From the NCBI RefSeq assembly GCF_023273855.1, contig NZ_CP096884.1, positions 1,860,001-1,924,000 of the forward strand: a stretch of DNA of 64,000 nt. Direction: 5' to 3'. A model generated the notes under the pieces. That model saw nothing but the letters and a program-made list of their open reading frames with translations. It had not been told where the DNA came from and did no database searches. The DNA is from Seonamhaeicola sp. ML3. Lineage in GTDB: Bacteria; Bacteroidota; Bacteroidia; Flavobacteriales; Flavobacteriaceae. Position 1 is the stretch's first letter. The number at the start of each line of letters is the position of its first letter. This document shows, one piece after another, positions 51,094 through 60,497 of the stretch. The position numbers were made by a program, and so were the translations under genes.

Positions 51094-51615
51094 ATGAAAT
51101 CTACTAAATTCCTATTGCTCGTTTTCCTTTTTGTGAGTTGCGCTTCTATTCGCGTGAATTACGATTACGATAGAACTACAAATTTTTCAAATTATAAGAC
51201 CTACCAGTATTACAGCAATATGAATACGAGTTTAAGCACTTTAGATACTAAGCGCTTGCTGGATGCCATAGATGCTAAAATGACCTTACTAGGGTTAAGC
51301 ATTTCAGAAACACCCGATTTTTTAATTGACATACGTAGTGTAGAATTTCAAGGAAATTCGAATAACACCATAGGGGTTGGCCTTGGTGGAGGAGGACGAA
51401 ATGTTGGAGGGGGAGTGTCTGTTGGGATTCCTATTGGAGCACCCAATGTAAATAGACAAATCACCATAGATTTTGTAGATGAAAAAGGAAGCGGTTTGTT
51501 TTGGCAAGCAATAAGCGAGTCCGGTTTTAATCCCAATGCCGCTCCCGAGAACCGTGAAGCACGGATTAAAGCTATTGTTGACAAGGTTTTATCGGGCTAT
51601 CCGCCAAAGCCATAA
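51094..51615 (+). CDS. DUF4136 lipoprotein
   Basis: The 173-residue protein starts at ATG 51094 with a lipoprotein signal; the lipobox is LFVSC (Cys16). An upstream TTG would add a useless tail. The mature domain begins VNYDYDRTTNFSNYKTYQYY, the standard DUF4136 opening. It has a glycine-rich loop (about 87-110) and ends with AREARIKAIVDKVLSGYPP-type sequence. The function is unknown; it is an outer-envelope protein. Confidence 0.85.
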   Translation: MKSTKFLLLVFLFVSCASIRVNYDYDRTTNFSNYKTYQYYSNMNTSLSTLDTKRLLDAIDAKMTLLGLSISETPDFLIDIRSVEFQGNSNNTIGVGLGGGGRNVGGGVSVGIPIGAPNVNRQITIDFVDEKGSGLFWQAISESGFNPNAAPENREARIKAIVDKVLSGYPPKP

Positions 51616-51717
51616 TATGGTTCGAGAGTTTTTGTTTATAGAGGCCTAAATCTTATGTCATCACAAATCTTATTAAAAAAGAGTAATGTTTAACTTAGCG
51701 TTTTCGACAGATATGCT

Positions 51718-52674
51718 ATGAATAAATTAATATACCTAGTACTATTCCCAGTTTTAGCTTTTGGTCAATTAAATGTTGGTAAAGCAAAAGCACTTCTAGC
51801 TGAAAAAAAGTTTTACGAAGCCGAAAAGATTTTATCTCCCTATGTAAAAAATAATTCTAACGATATCGCAGCACTAGAAATGCTAGGTGATGCCTATGCG
51901 CACCAAAAAAAGTGGGATGAGGCAATTGCGATTTTTAAAAGGTTGGTGGCTCATGATTCTAATAACGCGAATTATCAATATAAGTATGGTGGTGTTTTAG
52001 GGATGAAATCGCTAGCCGTTAGTAAGCTAAAGGCACTAGGTATGATTGGAGATGTGAAAGAAGCCTTTTTAAATGCCGCACGATTAGATCCAGAGCATAT
52101 AGATGCCAGGTGGGCCTTAGTAGAGTTATATATGCAACTTCCAGGTATTATTGGAGGCAGTAAGTCTAAATCCTTACAATATGCCGGCGAACTGGAAAAA
52201 CTTTCTTTAGTAGATGGTTACCTTGCTAAAGGATATATTCATGAGTACGACGAAGAACCAGAACTTGCCGAAAAATATTATAAGCTCGCTTTGAGTTTGG
52301 GTGGTTCTGTAACCTGTTTTGATAAGCTCTCACATTTTTATGAAAATCAGAATCAACCCGATAAAGCTATTGAAACCATAGAGCATGCTTACGATAAGCA
52401 CAATAAAAACTCGTTGCATTACCAAATAGGTAAAGTTTGTGCAGATTACAATGTTCAACTAGAAAAAGGAGAGCGCTGTTTAAAGATGTTTATTAGCAAT
52501 CATTCTGTAAAGGATGGTGTGCCTATAGAATGGGGTTATTTTAGGTTAGCTCAAATAAACAAGAATAGACAAGATAAAATAGAGGCCTTAAAGTGGATAA
52601 ATAAAGCGTTGTCTACAAGGGCTGATTTTTATCAGGCAAAGGAAGAAAAAGAAAAAATACTCAAATTAAGGTAG
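51718..52674 (+). CDS. Periplasmic tetratricopeptide-repeat protein
   Basis: A 318-residue protein with a signal peptide (1-17, ending FGQ) and at least five TPR-like helix pairs, such as AALEMLGDAYAHQKKWDEAI (about 52-71), PDKAIETIEHAYDKH and KIEALKWINKALSTRA. TPRs bind partner proteins; the partner is unknown. The gene stands alone between the DUF4136 gene and mpl. Confidence 0.78.
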   Translation: MNKLIYLVLFPVLAFGQLNVGKAKALLAEKKFYEAEKILSPYVKNNSNDIAALEMLGDAYAHQKKWDEAIAIFKRLVAHDSNNANYQYKYGGVLGMKSLAVSKLKALGMIGDVKEAFLNAARLDPEHIDARWALVELYMQLPGIIGGSKSKSLQYAGELEKLSLVDGYLAKGYIHEYDEEPELAEKYYKLALSLGGSVTCFDKLSHFYENQNQPDKAIETIEHAYDKHNKNSLHYQIGKVCADYNVQLEKGERCLKMFISNHSVKDGVPIEWGYFRLAQINKNRQDKIEALKWINKALSTRADFYQAKEEKEKILKLR

Positions 52675-52735
52675 ATTCTTGTTTTATGATTTGCTTTCAA
52701 AGTGAATTAATTTCTTTAGTTCTGAAATCTTCATT

Positions 52736-52775
52736 GTAATAATTTGGAATTTGATTTTTGGAATTTGATATTTGT
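52736..52775. repeat. AATTTGGAATTTGA dispersed motif
   Basis: AATTTGGAATTTGA at 52741-52754 and a variant at 52758-52771. The same 14-mer occurs inverted at 47522-47535 between purE and purK. It looks like a simple intergenic repeat. Confidence 0.4.
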
Positions 52776-52789
52776 TACAAAGCACTGTA

Positions 52790-54142
52790 ATGAACGTACA
52801 TTTTATAGCTATTGGTGGGGCTGCAATGCATAATTTGGCATTGGCACTACATAACAAGGGATACCGAGTAACGGGAAGTGATGATACCATTTTCGAGCCT
52901 TCTAAGTCAAGATTAGAAACCAAAGGTTTATTGCCAAACGAGTTTGGATGGTTTCCCGAAAAAATCACTCAAGATTTAGATGCGGTAGTGCTAGGTATGC
53001 ATGCTAAAGAAGATAACCCAGAGTTACTTAGAGCTCAGGAATTGGGGGTCAAAATTTATAGCTATCCAGAGTTTTTGTATGAACAATCTAAAGAAAAAAC
53101 CAGAGTAGTTATTGGTGGTAGCCATGGTAAAACAACAATAACATCAATGATTTTACATGTTATGCATTATCATGATAGAGATGTAGATTACATGGTAGGA
53201 GCACAGTTGGAGGGGTTTGATGTTATGGTTAAACTAACAAAAGAGAACGATTTTATTGTTTTAGAAGGGGACGAGTACTTGAGTTCTCCAATAGACAGGC
53301 GACCAAAGTTTCATTTATACAAACCTAATATAGCCTTATTAAGCGGTATTGCTTGGGATCATATTAATGTTTTTCCAACTTATGAAAACTATGTAGAACA
53401 ATTCAGCATATTTGTAGATTCTATTGTAAGCGGGGGTAGCATAAATTATAATGAAGAAGACCCTGAAGTAAAACGTGTGGTTGAGAATAGTGAGAACACT
53501 ATTAGAAAGTTACCCTATAAAACTCCAGAATACAGTGTTTTTGATGGAGAGACACTTCTTGAAACACCCGAGGGCGAGTTGCCTATTGAAATTTTCGGAA
53601 AGCATAATCTTAATAATTTAGCAGGTGCCAAATGGATTTGCCAACATATGGGTGTTCAAGAAGATGAGTTTTACGAAGCTATTGCTACTTTCAAAGGCGC
53701 AAGTAAACGCTTGGAAAAAATAGCTGAGCGTTCTAATGCTATTATTTATAAAGATTTTGCGCATTCTCCAAGTAAAGTAGAGGCTACCACAAAAGCGGTA
53801 AAAGAGCAATACCAAGATAGGGTATTGTTGGCTTGCTTAGAATTGCATACTTATAGTAGTTTAAATTCAGAATTCTTAAAAGAGTATAAAGGTGCCTTAG
53901 ATGCTGCCGATGTAGCTGTTGTTTTCTACTCTCCCCATGCAGTTGAAATTAAGAAGTTAGATGCCATCTCTCAAGAGCAGATAGCCAAGGCTTTCGAACG
54001 AGAAGATTTAATCATATACACTAACCCTGATGATTTTAAATCCTTCTTGTTTTCTCAAAGTTTTGAGAATAAATCGGTCTTACTTATGAGCTCAGGTAAT
54101 TACGGTGGTTTAGATTTAGATGAGGTAATCGGCTTGTTATAA
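52790..54142 (+). CDS. mpl: UDP-N-acetylmuramate:L-alanyl-gamma-D-glutamyl-meso-diaminopimelate ligase
   Basis: A 450-residue Mur ligase starting at ATG 52790 (MNVHFIAIGGAAMHNLALAL); a TTG 18 bases upstream is rejected. The ATP loop is GGSHGKTTITSM (about 107-118), with the Mur motif EGDEYLSSPIDRRPKF and KDFAHSPSKVEATT later. Mpl joins recovered tripeptide to UDP-MurNAc, so it recycles cell-wall peptide. The dedicated Mpl assignment over MurC rests on the DEYLSSP and AHSPSK motifs. Confidence 0.9.
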   Translation: MNVHFIAIGGAAMHNLALALHNKGYRVTGSDDTIFEPSKSRLETKGLLPNEFGWFPEKITQDLDAVVLGMHAKEDNPELLRAQELGVKIYSYPEFLYEQSKEKTRVVIGGSHGKTTITSMILHVMHYHDRDVDYMVGAQLEGFDVMVKLTKENDFIVLEGDEYLSSPIDRRPKFHLYKPNIALLSGIAWDHINVFPTYENYVEQFSIFVDSIVSGGSINYNEEDPEVKRVVENSENTIRKLPYKTPEYSVFDGETLLETPEGELPIEIFGKHNLNNLAGAKWICQHMGVQEDEFYEAIATFKGASKRLEKIAERSNAIIYKDFAHSPSKVEATTKAVKEQYQDRVLLACLELHTYSSLNSEFLKEYKGALDAADVAVVFYSPHAVEIKKLDAISQEQIAKAFEREDLIIYTNPDDFKSFLFSQSFENKSVLLMSSGNYGGLDLDEVIGLL

Positions 54143-54147
54143 GGTGG

Positions 54148-54600
54148 TTATAGCCCAAATTGTCTCAAATGGTGATCCAGGTGTTTATATTGTGCTTTTC
54201 CCCATTGATCTGCTGTAAAATTCCCAAAAAGAGGGTGTGCTACCCAATCGGTTTTGTCTTTAAGTTTATTGAACTCATTGACCAAATCAATTAAAGCTAC
54301 TTTTTCAGTTTTAAATTCCGGTTGGTCTCTTACAACATATTCTGGAGCAGTAGGTATGCTTTGTTTCCATGGGCGATCATTGTAAAGACTGGATTTAAAG
54401 AGCTTAAACACCATTTTTTTCATAAATCCAATATTTGCGTTTAATTGTTCTTTACCCATGGCTACTTTTATGGGGCCTTGGCAGTGTTTAACCATTTGGT
54501 TGGCGTTCATGGTGCCCCATTTGGCTTTTGAAGTGCTTTTTAATGCATTAATTCTTTGTAGAATATCTTGATGAGCCTCTGTCTCAAATAATGATTTCAT
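54148..54600 (-). CDS. DUF1569 (DinB-like) protein
   Basis: The 150-residue protein starts at ATG 54600 (MKSLFETEAHQDILQRI); an ATG 48 bases upstream adds a non-conserved tail. Motifs: WGTMNANQMVKHCQGPIKVAMG near residue 27 and HPLFGNFTADQWGKAQYKHLDHHLRQFG at the end. His residues H38, H135-type and the HLDHHL cluster could bind a metal as in DinB folds. Function unknown. It converges with mpl, with only 5 bases between the stops. Confidence 0.78.
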   Translation of the reverse strand: MKSLFETEAHQDILQRINALKSTSKAKWGTMNANQMVKHCQGPIKVAMGKEQLNANIGFMKKMVFKLFKSSLYNDRPWKQSIPTAPEYVVRDQPEFKTEKVALIDLVNEFNKLKDKTDWVAHPLFGNFTADQWGKAQYKHLDHHLRQFGL

Positions 54601-54824
54601 AGTGGTGCGACATTTAAAATACCCAATGAAAGTACAATTTTTAAGCATAAAATGACCTTAACGGCCTAATGTTTTTTTAATACAAAAAGTAAGAAAAAAG
54701 CACTCTATTGTGTAAGTTTGAAGTTTTTTTGGAAGAAAAAACACCTTATTTAGTATGTTTTTATCGTCGAAATGTATTTTTTTACGATAAAATACGTATA
54801 TTGCCTATCCCTAAATTTACAACC

Positions 54825-55952
54825 ATGAAAATATTCCAACATTCACTTAGTGAAAATGAGTGGAAGAATACCATCATATCAATCGATTCTAAAATCGATT
54901 TGTTCATTCTTTTCATTTCACCAGATTTTCCTCAAAAATCAGAAGTTTTAAAGCTTATTAAACAAGAGTATCCAACTGCAATTGTTATTGGGTGTTCAAC
55001 AGCCGGAGAGATATCTGGAACTACAGTTAAAGATAATTCTATTTCTTTAACAGCGGTCCATTTCGAGAAAACGACACTAAAGAAGTTTGCCAAACCAATA
55101 AACGATATGAACTGTAGTTATAAGGCGGGGCAGGAAATCGCTAATACATTAAGAAGTGATGACTTAAAACACATTCTTGTACTAAGCGATGGTTTGAATG
55201 TTAATGGAGCAGAATTGGTTTCTGGATTAAAATCTGAGATTCCCAATGTTAGTATTACTGGAGGCTTAGCGGCCGATGGGGCAGATTTTAACGATACCTT
55301 CATAATTAATGGAGATGAGGTTACTAATAAACTAATTATTGGTCTCGGTTTTTACGGGAATCACCTAAAGATAGGCTGTAGTTCAAAAGGCGGATGGGAC
55401 AGCTTTGGTATAGAAAGATTAGTTACCAAGTCTGAAAAGAATGTACTTTATGAGTTAGACGGTAAACCAGCCTTAAAGATTTATAAATCGTTTCTTGGAG
55501 AAGAGGCAAAGAATTTGCCAGGTTCTGGGTTGTTGTTCCCTCTTAGTATGAGAAATAGTGACACTAGTGATCCTGTTGTGAGGACTATACTGAGCGTTTC
55601 TGAAGAAGACCAAAGTTTAACGTTTGCAGGTAATATTCCCGAAGGGTCTTATGTTCGATTAATGAAGGCCAATATAGATAGGTTGATAAACGGGGCAAAA
55701 GACTCTGCAGATTCTGCAGCAGAATTTTTAAACGAAGAATCTCAACTGGCCATATTGATTAGTTGTGTAGGTAGACGCTTGGTTTTGAAACAGCTGGTTG
55801 AAGAAGAAGTTGAGGCAGTACGTGAGGGTATTGGCGACAAATCATATATCACAGGGTTCTATTCTTATGGCGAGATAGCACCTTTTGGAGAGTTTTCGCC
55901 ATGCGAATTACATAATCAAACCATGACAATAACAACACTTGCAGAATGTTAG
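54825..55952 (+). CDS. FIST domain sensor protein
   Basis: The 375-residue soluble protein starts at ATG 54825 (MKIFQHSLSENEW). The upstream frame to 54708 is low-complexity and not conserved-looking. It has an N-terminal FIST domain (about 20-215: VIGCSTAGEISG, GGLAADGADFNDTFII) and a FIST C-terminal domain (about 225-360: NVLYELDGKPALKIY, GFYSYGEIAPFG). FIST domains are thought to bind small ligands and feed signalling systems. The gene overlaps the next one, a hybrid histidine kinase, by 7 bases, so it is the likely input partner. Confidence 0.88.
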   Translation: MKIFQHSLSENEWKNTIISIDSKIDLFILFISPDFPQKSEVLKLIKQEYPTAIVIGCSTAGEISGTTVKDNSISLTAVHFEKTTLKKFAKPINDMNCSYKAGQEIANTLRSDDLKHILVLSDGLNVNGAELVSGLKSEIPNVSITGGLAADGADFNDTFIINGDEVTNKLIIGLGFYGNHLKIGCSSKGGWDSFGIERLVTKSEKNVLYELDGKPALKIYKSFLGEEAKNLPGSGLLFPLSMRNSDTSDPVVRTILSVSEEDQSLTFAGNIPEGSYVRLMKANIDRLINGAKDSADSAAEFLNEESQLAILISCVGRRLVLKQLVEEEVEAVREGIGDKSYITGFYSYGEIAPFGEFSPCELHNQTMTITTLAEC

Positions 55953-57691
55953 AAATTAACTCACATAGATTGTTAAAGCGGCAACTTCAAAAGGCTAATT
56001 TAGAATATTTAAGTAGTGACCCAAATTTCACTAAATTTTTGGAATTTGTAAATACCGCATATTTTAGTTTTGATAAGGATATTCAGCTCATAGAGAATAC
56101 TTTAGAGGAAAGTTCTAAAGAGCTTTTTGTTGCCAATCAAAAGCTCACCATAGAAAGAGATAAAACTAAAACCAAATTAACAAATTTAGTCGATAATATT
56201 GGTGGTGTTATTTTTGAAACCGACCCTGTTGGGAACTTTACGTTTTTGAATAGTGCCTGGGAAGAGTATTCTGGACATTCCATAGAAACCTCATTGGGAA
56301 AAAACTTCTTAGATTTTCTAAAGGAAGAGGATATCGATGGTGAAAAAGGTCTCAAAGATATTTTTGGAAAAAGACAAAATAGGATAAAGTTTATTTTCAA
56401 GCATAAAAACAAAGGCAAAACATTGTGGTTTGAAGTAAAATCTAAACCTATAAACAACAAGGACGGAAAGTTTGTTGGCTATATTGGTACGATTTCAGAA
56501 GTAACTAACTTGAAGGAGACCGAAATAGAACTTCAAAAAGCTAGTAAGTCTAAGGATGTTTTTCTATCTACAATGTCTCACGAGATTAGAACACCATTGA
56601 ATGCAGTTACAGGTTTAACGAACATTCTATTAATGGAAAATCACCTGCCGGATCAGCTAGAAAACTTAAAAGCACTTAAGTATTCTGGAGAGCATTTGTT
56701 GGGTCTGATAAACGATTTATTGGATTTCGATAAGATCAAGTCTGGAGAATTAAAGGTTAATGAAAAGGATTTTGATTTAAATTATTTCCTCGAAAACATA
56801 AAGTCTCATTTTATTTTGAGAGCAGAAAAGAAAGGTATCATCTTTAATGTTATCAAAGAAAATGATATTCCTAATAATATAATCGGTGACAAACTTAAGT
56901 TAACTCAAGTTGTAAAAAACCTTTTAAGTAACTCGTTAAAGTTTACAGAACACGGTAGTATCATACTTAGCGTTAAAAAAGTTGGTGTTCAGAACAATAA
57001 GGTAGAACTAAGATTTAAAGTTATAGATACCGGAATAGGAATTTCAAAAGAAAAGCAGAATTCTATTTTCGAAAGTTTTGTTCAGGCAGATTCTGATATT
57101 TCTGTTAAATATGGAGGTACTGGTCTGGGACTTGCCATTAGTAAAAAATTACTGGGACTTCAAAATAGTGAGTTGAAAGTTAAGAGCACGTTAGGTAAAG
57201 GTGCTACATTTTCTTTCAATATTAAGTATAAGTTGAGCAACAGGTTAAGTCAGTATGAACCTGAGATGATTAAAATGCATCCTCAGTACAGTCCTTTAGA
57301 TATTAAAGTTTTAGTTGCTGAAGACAATAAGATGAACATCTTAATCATAAAAAAAATTCTTTCTAAGTGGAATGTAGATTTTAAAATTGCTGAAAACGGA
57401 CATGAAGTTCTTGATTTGGTTCAAGAAGAAGATTTTGATTTGGTTTTAATGGATTTACAAATGCCCTTGCTAGATGGGTATGAGACCACACAGAAGATAA
57501 GAGCTTTTTCTAATCCCCAGAAAGCTTCTGTTCCTATCATAGCACTTACTGCATTTGCGCAAACTGATATCAAGGAAAAAGCAAAACTTTATAAAATGAA
57601 TGGTTTTATGGGTAAACCTTTTGATCCTTCTAAACTTTATACCCTGTTGCAATTCTATTCGCTAAAGTCTGCTTCAGCTAAGTGTATTTAA
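55946..57691 (+). CDS. Soluble hybrid histidine kinase (PAS-HisKA-HATPase-REC)
   Basis: The 581-residue protein has no membrane segment. In order: an N-terminal coiled coil (about 45-80), a PAS domain (about 78-190, GGVIFETDPVGNFTFLNSAW), a dimerisation helix with phospho-acceptor His212 (STMSHEIRTPLNAV) and an ATPase domain (QVVKNLLSNSLKFTEHG, GTGLGLAISKKLLG). The receiver domain has Asp503 in LVLMDLQMPLLDGYE and Lys557. The final output is unknown; no separate DNA-binding regulator lies next to it. The 7-base overlap with the FIST gene suggests the FIST protein gives the signal. Confidence 0.93.
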   Translation: MLEINSHRLLKRQLQKANLEYLSSDPNFTKFLEFVNTAYFSFDKDIQLIENTLEESSKELFVANQKLTIERDKTKTKLTNLVDNIGGVIFETDPVGNFTFLNSAWEEYSGHSIETSLGKNFLDFLKEEDIDGEKGLKDIFGKRQNRIKFIFKHKNKGKTLWFEVKSKPINNKDGKFVGYIGTISEVTNLKETEIELQKASKSKDVFLSTMSHEIRTPLNAVTGLTNILLMENHLPDQLENLKALKYSGEHLLGLINDLLDFDKIKSGELKVNEKDFDLNYFLENIKSHFILRAEKKGIIFNVIKENDIPNNIIGDKLKLTQVVKNLLSNSLKFTEHGSIILSVKKVGVQNNKVELRFKVIDTGIGISKEKQNSIFESFVQADSDISVKYGGTGLGLAISKKLLGLQNSELKVKSTLGKGATFSFNIKYKLSNRLSQYEPEMIKMHPQYSPLDIKVLVAEDNKMNILIIKKILSKWNVDFKIAENGHEVLDLVQEEDFDLVLMDLQMPLLDGYETTQKIRAFSNPQKASVPIIALTAFAQTDIKEKAKLYKMNGFMGKPFDPSKLYTLLQFYSLKSASAKCI

Positions 57692-57770
57692 TTGGGAGAT
57701 TGTAAGGCTTTTTTTAATTAGTATTCATTAGGCTATTGATTTCTATTTGAGTTATAGTTACCTTTATCCA

Positions 57771-58469
57771 ATGCAGGAAAAAAACGGCTCGTTTTCAATT
57801 AAAAATTGGTCACAAGATGACCAGCCTCGAGAGAAACTTCTAAATAAAGGAAAAACTACGCTAAGTGATGCCGAATTGGTAGCTATTCTTATTGGTTCGG
57901 GTAATAAAGATGAGAGTGCTGTAGCTTTATGTAAGCGTATATTGAATACGGTCGGGAATAATTTAAATGAATTAGGAAAGTTGTCTATCAAGCAACTAAT
58001 GAGCTTTAAGGGAATAGGTGAGGCAAAAGCCATTTCCATAACTGCAGCTTTAGAGCTAGGACGACGACGAAGGTCTGAAGAAGCTTTGGATAAAAAGAAA
58101 ATCACCTCCAGCACCTCGGTATTTGAACTTATGCAACCCATAATAGGTGAGCTCAACCATGAAGAATTTTGGATTATTTATTTAAATAATTCTAACAAAG
58201 TAATTACTAAAAGCCAGTTGAGTAAAGGTGGCATTACTGGCACTCTAGTAGATGTTAGGCTAGTTCTTAAAACTGCTCTCGAAGTAGGGGCTACTAGCCT
58301 AGTTTTAGCACATAATCATCCCTCTGGAGCATTAACTCCAAGTGAGGCCGATAAACAAATTACCCAAAAACTAAAAAATGCAGCCAATACTTTAGATGTA
58401 CGTGTCTTAGATCATTTGATCGTTACAGAGAAATCTTATTTTAGTTTTGCAGACCAATCCATTTTATAG
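57771..58469 (+). CDS. radC: RadC family protein (JAB/MPN+ domain)
   Basis: The 232-residue protein starts at ATG 57771 (MQEKNGSFSIKNW). A helix-hairpin-helix region (LSIKQLMSFKGIGEAKAISITAALELG) precedes a JAB metallo-domain with H-x-H and Asp in LVLAHNHPSGALTPSEADKQ (about 175-194). Despite its name, a direct role in DNA repair is doubtful. The next gene begins at the base after its stop. Confidence 0.93.
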   Translation: MQEKNGSFSIKNWSQDDQPREKLLNKGKTTLSDAELVAILIGSGNKDESAVALCKRILNTVGNNLNELGKLSIKQLMSFKGIGEAKAISITAALELGRRRRSEEALDKKKITSSTSVFELMQPIIGELNHEEFWIIYLNNSNKVITKSQLSKGGITGTLVDVRLVLKTALEVGATSLVLAHNHPSGALTPSEADKQITQKLKNAANTLDVRVLDHLIVTEKSYFSFADQSIL

Positions 58470-59771
58470 ATGCTCTTAGTTTATACACATAAAATATCTC
58501 CACGTATTAAATATGCTTTCAAGCACATCTGTACGAGAATTTTAAGAGTAGATGTTGGTTTTACTACAAAAATAGAGGAGTTCATAGCGCATGAAAGTTT
58601 AAAAATGTCTTACACTAAGCAACAGCTCGGTAATGAGTTTTTTATTAAAAGTCATGATATCATGTTTGAGCAAGGTGTTTCAGATATTGATATTAATGTT
58701 CAAGATTGGGACGATACAAAGGCATTCTTTTATGTAGGTGATAAGTGTGGTGTGCCATTCGATATATTTGCGGCATCTTTTTATTTGTTATCTCGATATG
58801 AAGAATATTTACCACATGTAAAAGATGAGTATGGTAGGTTTATGGCTTCAGAAAGTTTAGCGTACAAAAATGATTTTTTGAAAATCCCTGTTATAGATAT
58901 TTGGGCTTACAAATTCAAAGAGGCAATACAAAATCAATTTCCGGATTTTGATTTCCCAGAAAGGACCTATAGAATTAAACCTATTATTGATGTACCGACA
59001 GCCTACCGTTATAAATCTAAAGGATTGGTTCGAACTGTAGGAGGGCTGTTCAAGGAATTCTTTCAATTTAGATTTAAAAGTATATATCTAAGAATTGTAG
59101 TGCTTTTAGGTCTTAAACATGATCCATACGATACATTCAAGTATCTTATAAATAGACAAAAATCTAGTAAGGGTAAGTTTTTGTTTTTCTTTCTTATAGG
59201 GGATTATTCCACATACGACAAGGGCATCAATATTAATAAGAAGAGTTTTGTTTCGCTCATAAAACATGTTGCAGACTATTGTAAGGTTGGATTGAAAGTT
59301 TCTTTTTTTGCTGCAGATAATATAACTGTTACAAAAAAGGAGAAGATTAAAATGGAGGAGGTAATCAACAGGCCGCTAATTGCATCCAGGCAGTCTTACT
59401 CTAGGCTTAATTTGCCAGAGACCTACAGGAATCTTGTTGATTTGGAAGTAAAAGAGGATTACACCATGGGTTATGTAAAGCATGTTGGGTTCCGTGCAGG
59501 GACATGTACACCATTTTACTTTTACGATTTGGATTATGAGATACAGACGCCACTTAAAGTCTACTCCTATCAGCTAATGGATTTTGCTCTTCTCAAAAAT
59601 AAATCGCTTTTAGATAAAAAGAAGGTTTTGAATGAATTGATAAGAGAAGTGAAAAAGGTTAAGGGAGAATTAATTCCTGTATTTCATAATTATACTTTTT
59701 CAGGTTCTCCCCGTTGGGTGGGATTTAAGGAATTGTTCAATGTCATAATAGAATCTGCAAATGAACAATAA
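58470..59771 (+). CDS. Polysaccharide-deacetylase-like protein with changed metal ligands
   Basis: The 433-residue protein has an N-terminal DUF7033-like part (about 1-150, with FDIFAASFYLLSRYEEYL) and a deformed NodB-type domain (about 165-430, starting RIKPIIDVPTAYRY). In active deacetylases the first motif is D-x-D or T-x-D-D, and a later H-x-x-x-H binds metal. Here the second Asp is absent, and the place of the HPSY-type motif reads ASRQSYSRLNLP, with Arg for the His. It is probably inactive or changed in activity. It overlaps the phosphatase gene by 11 bases. Confidence 0.66.
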   Translation: MLLVYTHKISPRIKYAFKHICTRILRVDVGFTTKIEEFIAHESLKMSYTKQQLGNEFFIKSHDIMFEQGVSDIDINVQDWDDTKAFFYVGDKCGVPFDIFAASFYLLSRYEEYLPHVKDEYGRFMASESLAYKNDFLKIPVIDIWAYKFKEAIQNQFPDFDFPERTYRIKPIIDVPTAYRYKSKGLVRTVGGLFKEFFQFRFKSIYLRIVVLLGLKHDPYDTFKYLINRQKSSKGKFLFFFLIGDYSTYDKGININKKSFVSLIKHVADYCKVGLKVSFFAADNITVTKKEKIKMEEVINRPLIASRQSYSRLNLPETYRNLVDLEVKEDYTMGYVKHVGFRAGTCTPFYFYDLDYEIQTPLKVYSYQLMDFALLKNKSLLDKKKVLNELIREVKKVKGELIPVFHNYTFSGSPRWVGFKELFNVIIESANEQ

Positions 59772-60447
59772 TATAAAAGATGTTTTTTTCGATTTAGATC
59801 ACACACTTTGGGATTTCGATAGAAACTCGGGCCTTACATTTAAAAAGATTTTTGAAATCAATAATTTAGAAGTAGATATCGAAAGATTTTTATTTCACTA
59901 CGAACCAATAAATTTAGAGTATTGGAAATTATACAGAGAAGAACAGATAGATAAGCCATCCTTACGGTTTGGAAGACTCAATGATGCTTTTTTAGAGTTA
60001 GGTAAAGCGCTGGAAAAGGACTTTATTCTTAAACTTTCTAACGACTATATAGAACATCTAGCAACATATAATTACTTGTTTGATAATACAATAAGTATAT
60101 TAAATTATCTTAACAAGCGTTATAACTTACACATAATCACTAATGGGTTTGAAGAAATTCAGCATAAGAAAATGTATAAGTCTAACATTGTGCACTTTTT
60201 TAAAACAGTAACCAATTCGGAAATGGTAGGTGTTAAAAAGCCTAACCCGAAAATTTTTAAGTTTGCTTTAAGTCTTGCTCAAGCCAATGTTAATACCAGT
60301 ATTATGATTGGAGATAGTTATGAAGCTGATATATTAGGTGCAAAAAATGTTGGAATGGATACCATTCTTTTTGATCCCAAAAATCATTTTTCAGAAAATA
60401 ACCAGAAAAAGATTCAGAATTTAAATCAATTACGTGATATTTTGTAA
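59761..60447 (+). CDS. YjjG-family noncanonical pyrimidine nucleotidase (HAD superfamily)
   Basis: The 228-residue HAD hydrolase has motif I FFDLDHTLWDFDRN (nucleophile Asp10), motif II ITNGFEEIQHKKM (about 127), Lys in GVKKPNPKIF and motif IV IGDSYEADILGAKNVGM. The DHTLWDFDxN start is typical of YjjG enzymes, which remove phosphate from unusual pyrimidine nucleotides. It overlaps the upstream gene by 11 bases. Confidence 0.88.
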   Translation: MNNNIKDVFFDLDHTLWDFDRNSGLTFKKIFEINNLEVDIERFLFHYEPINLEYWKLYREEQIDKPSLRFGRLNDAFLELGKALEKDFILKLSNDYIEHLATYNYLFDNTISILNYLNKRYNLHIITNGFEEIQHKKMYKSNIVHFFKTVTNSEMVGVKKPNPKIFKFALSLAQANVNTSIMIGDSYEADILGAKNVGMDTILFDPKNHFSENNQKKIQNLNQLRDIL

Positions 60448-60497
60448 TATCTAAATTTACTATGTTTACAAAACCAAATATTAACCTACTTAGACAA

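Noticed and set aside
54708-54824. N-terminal extension of the FIST protein
   Set aside because: It starts at a TTG, is unlike the family N-terminus, and the ATG at 54825 gives the normal domain start.
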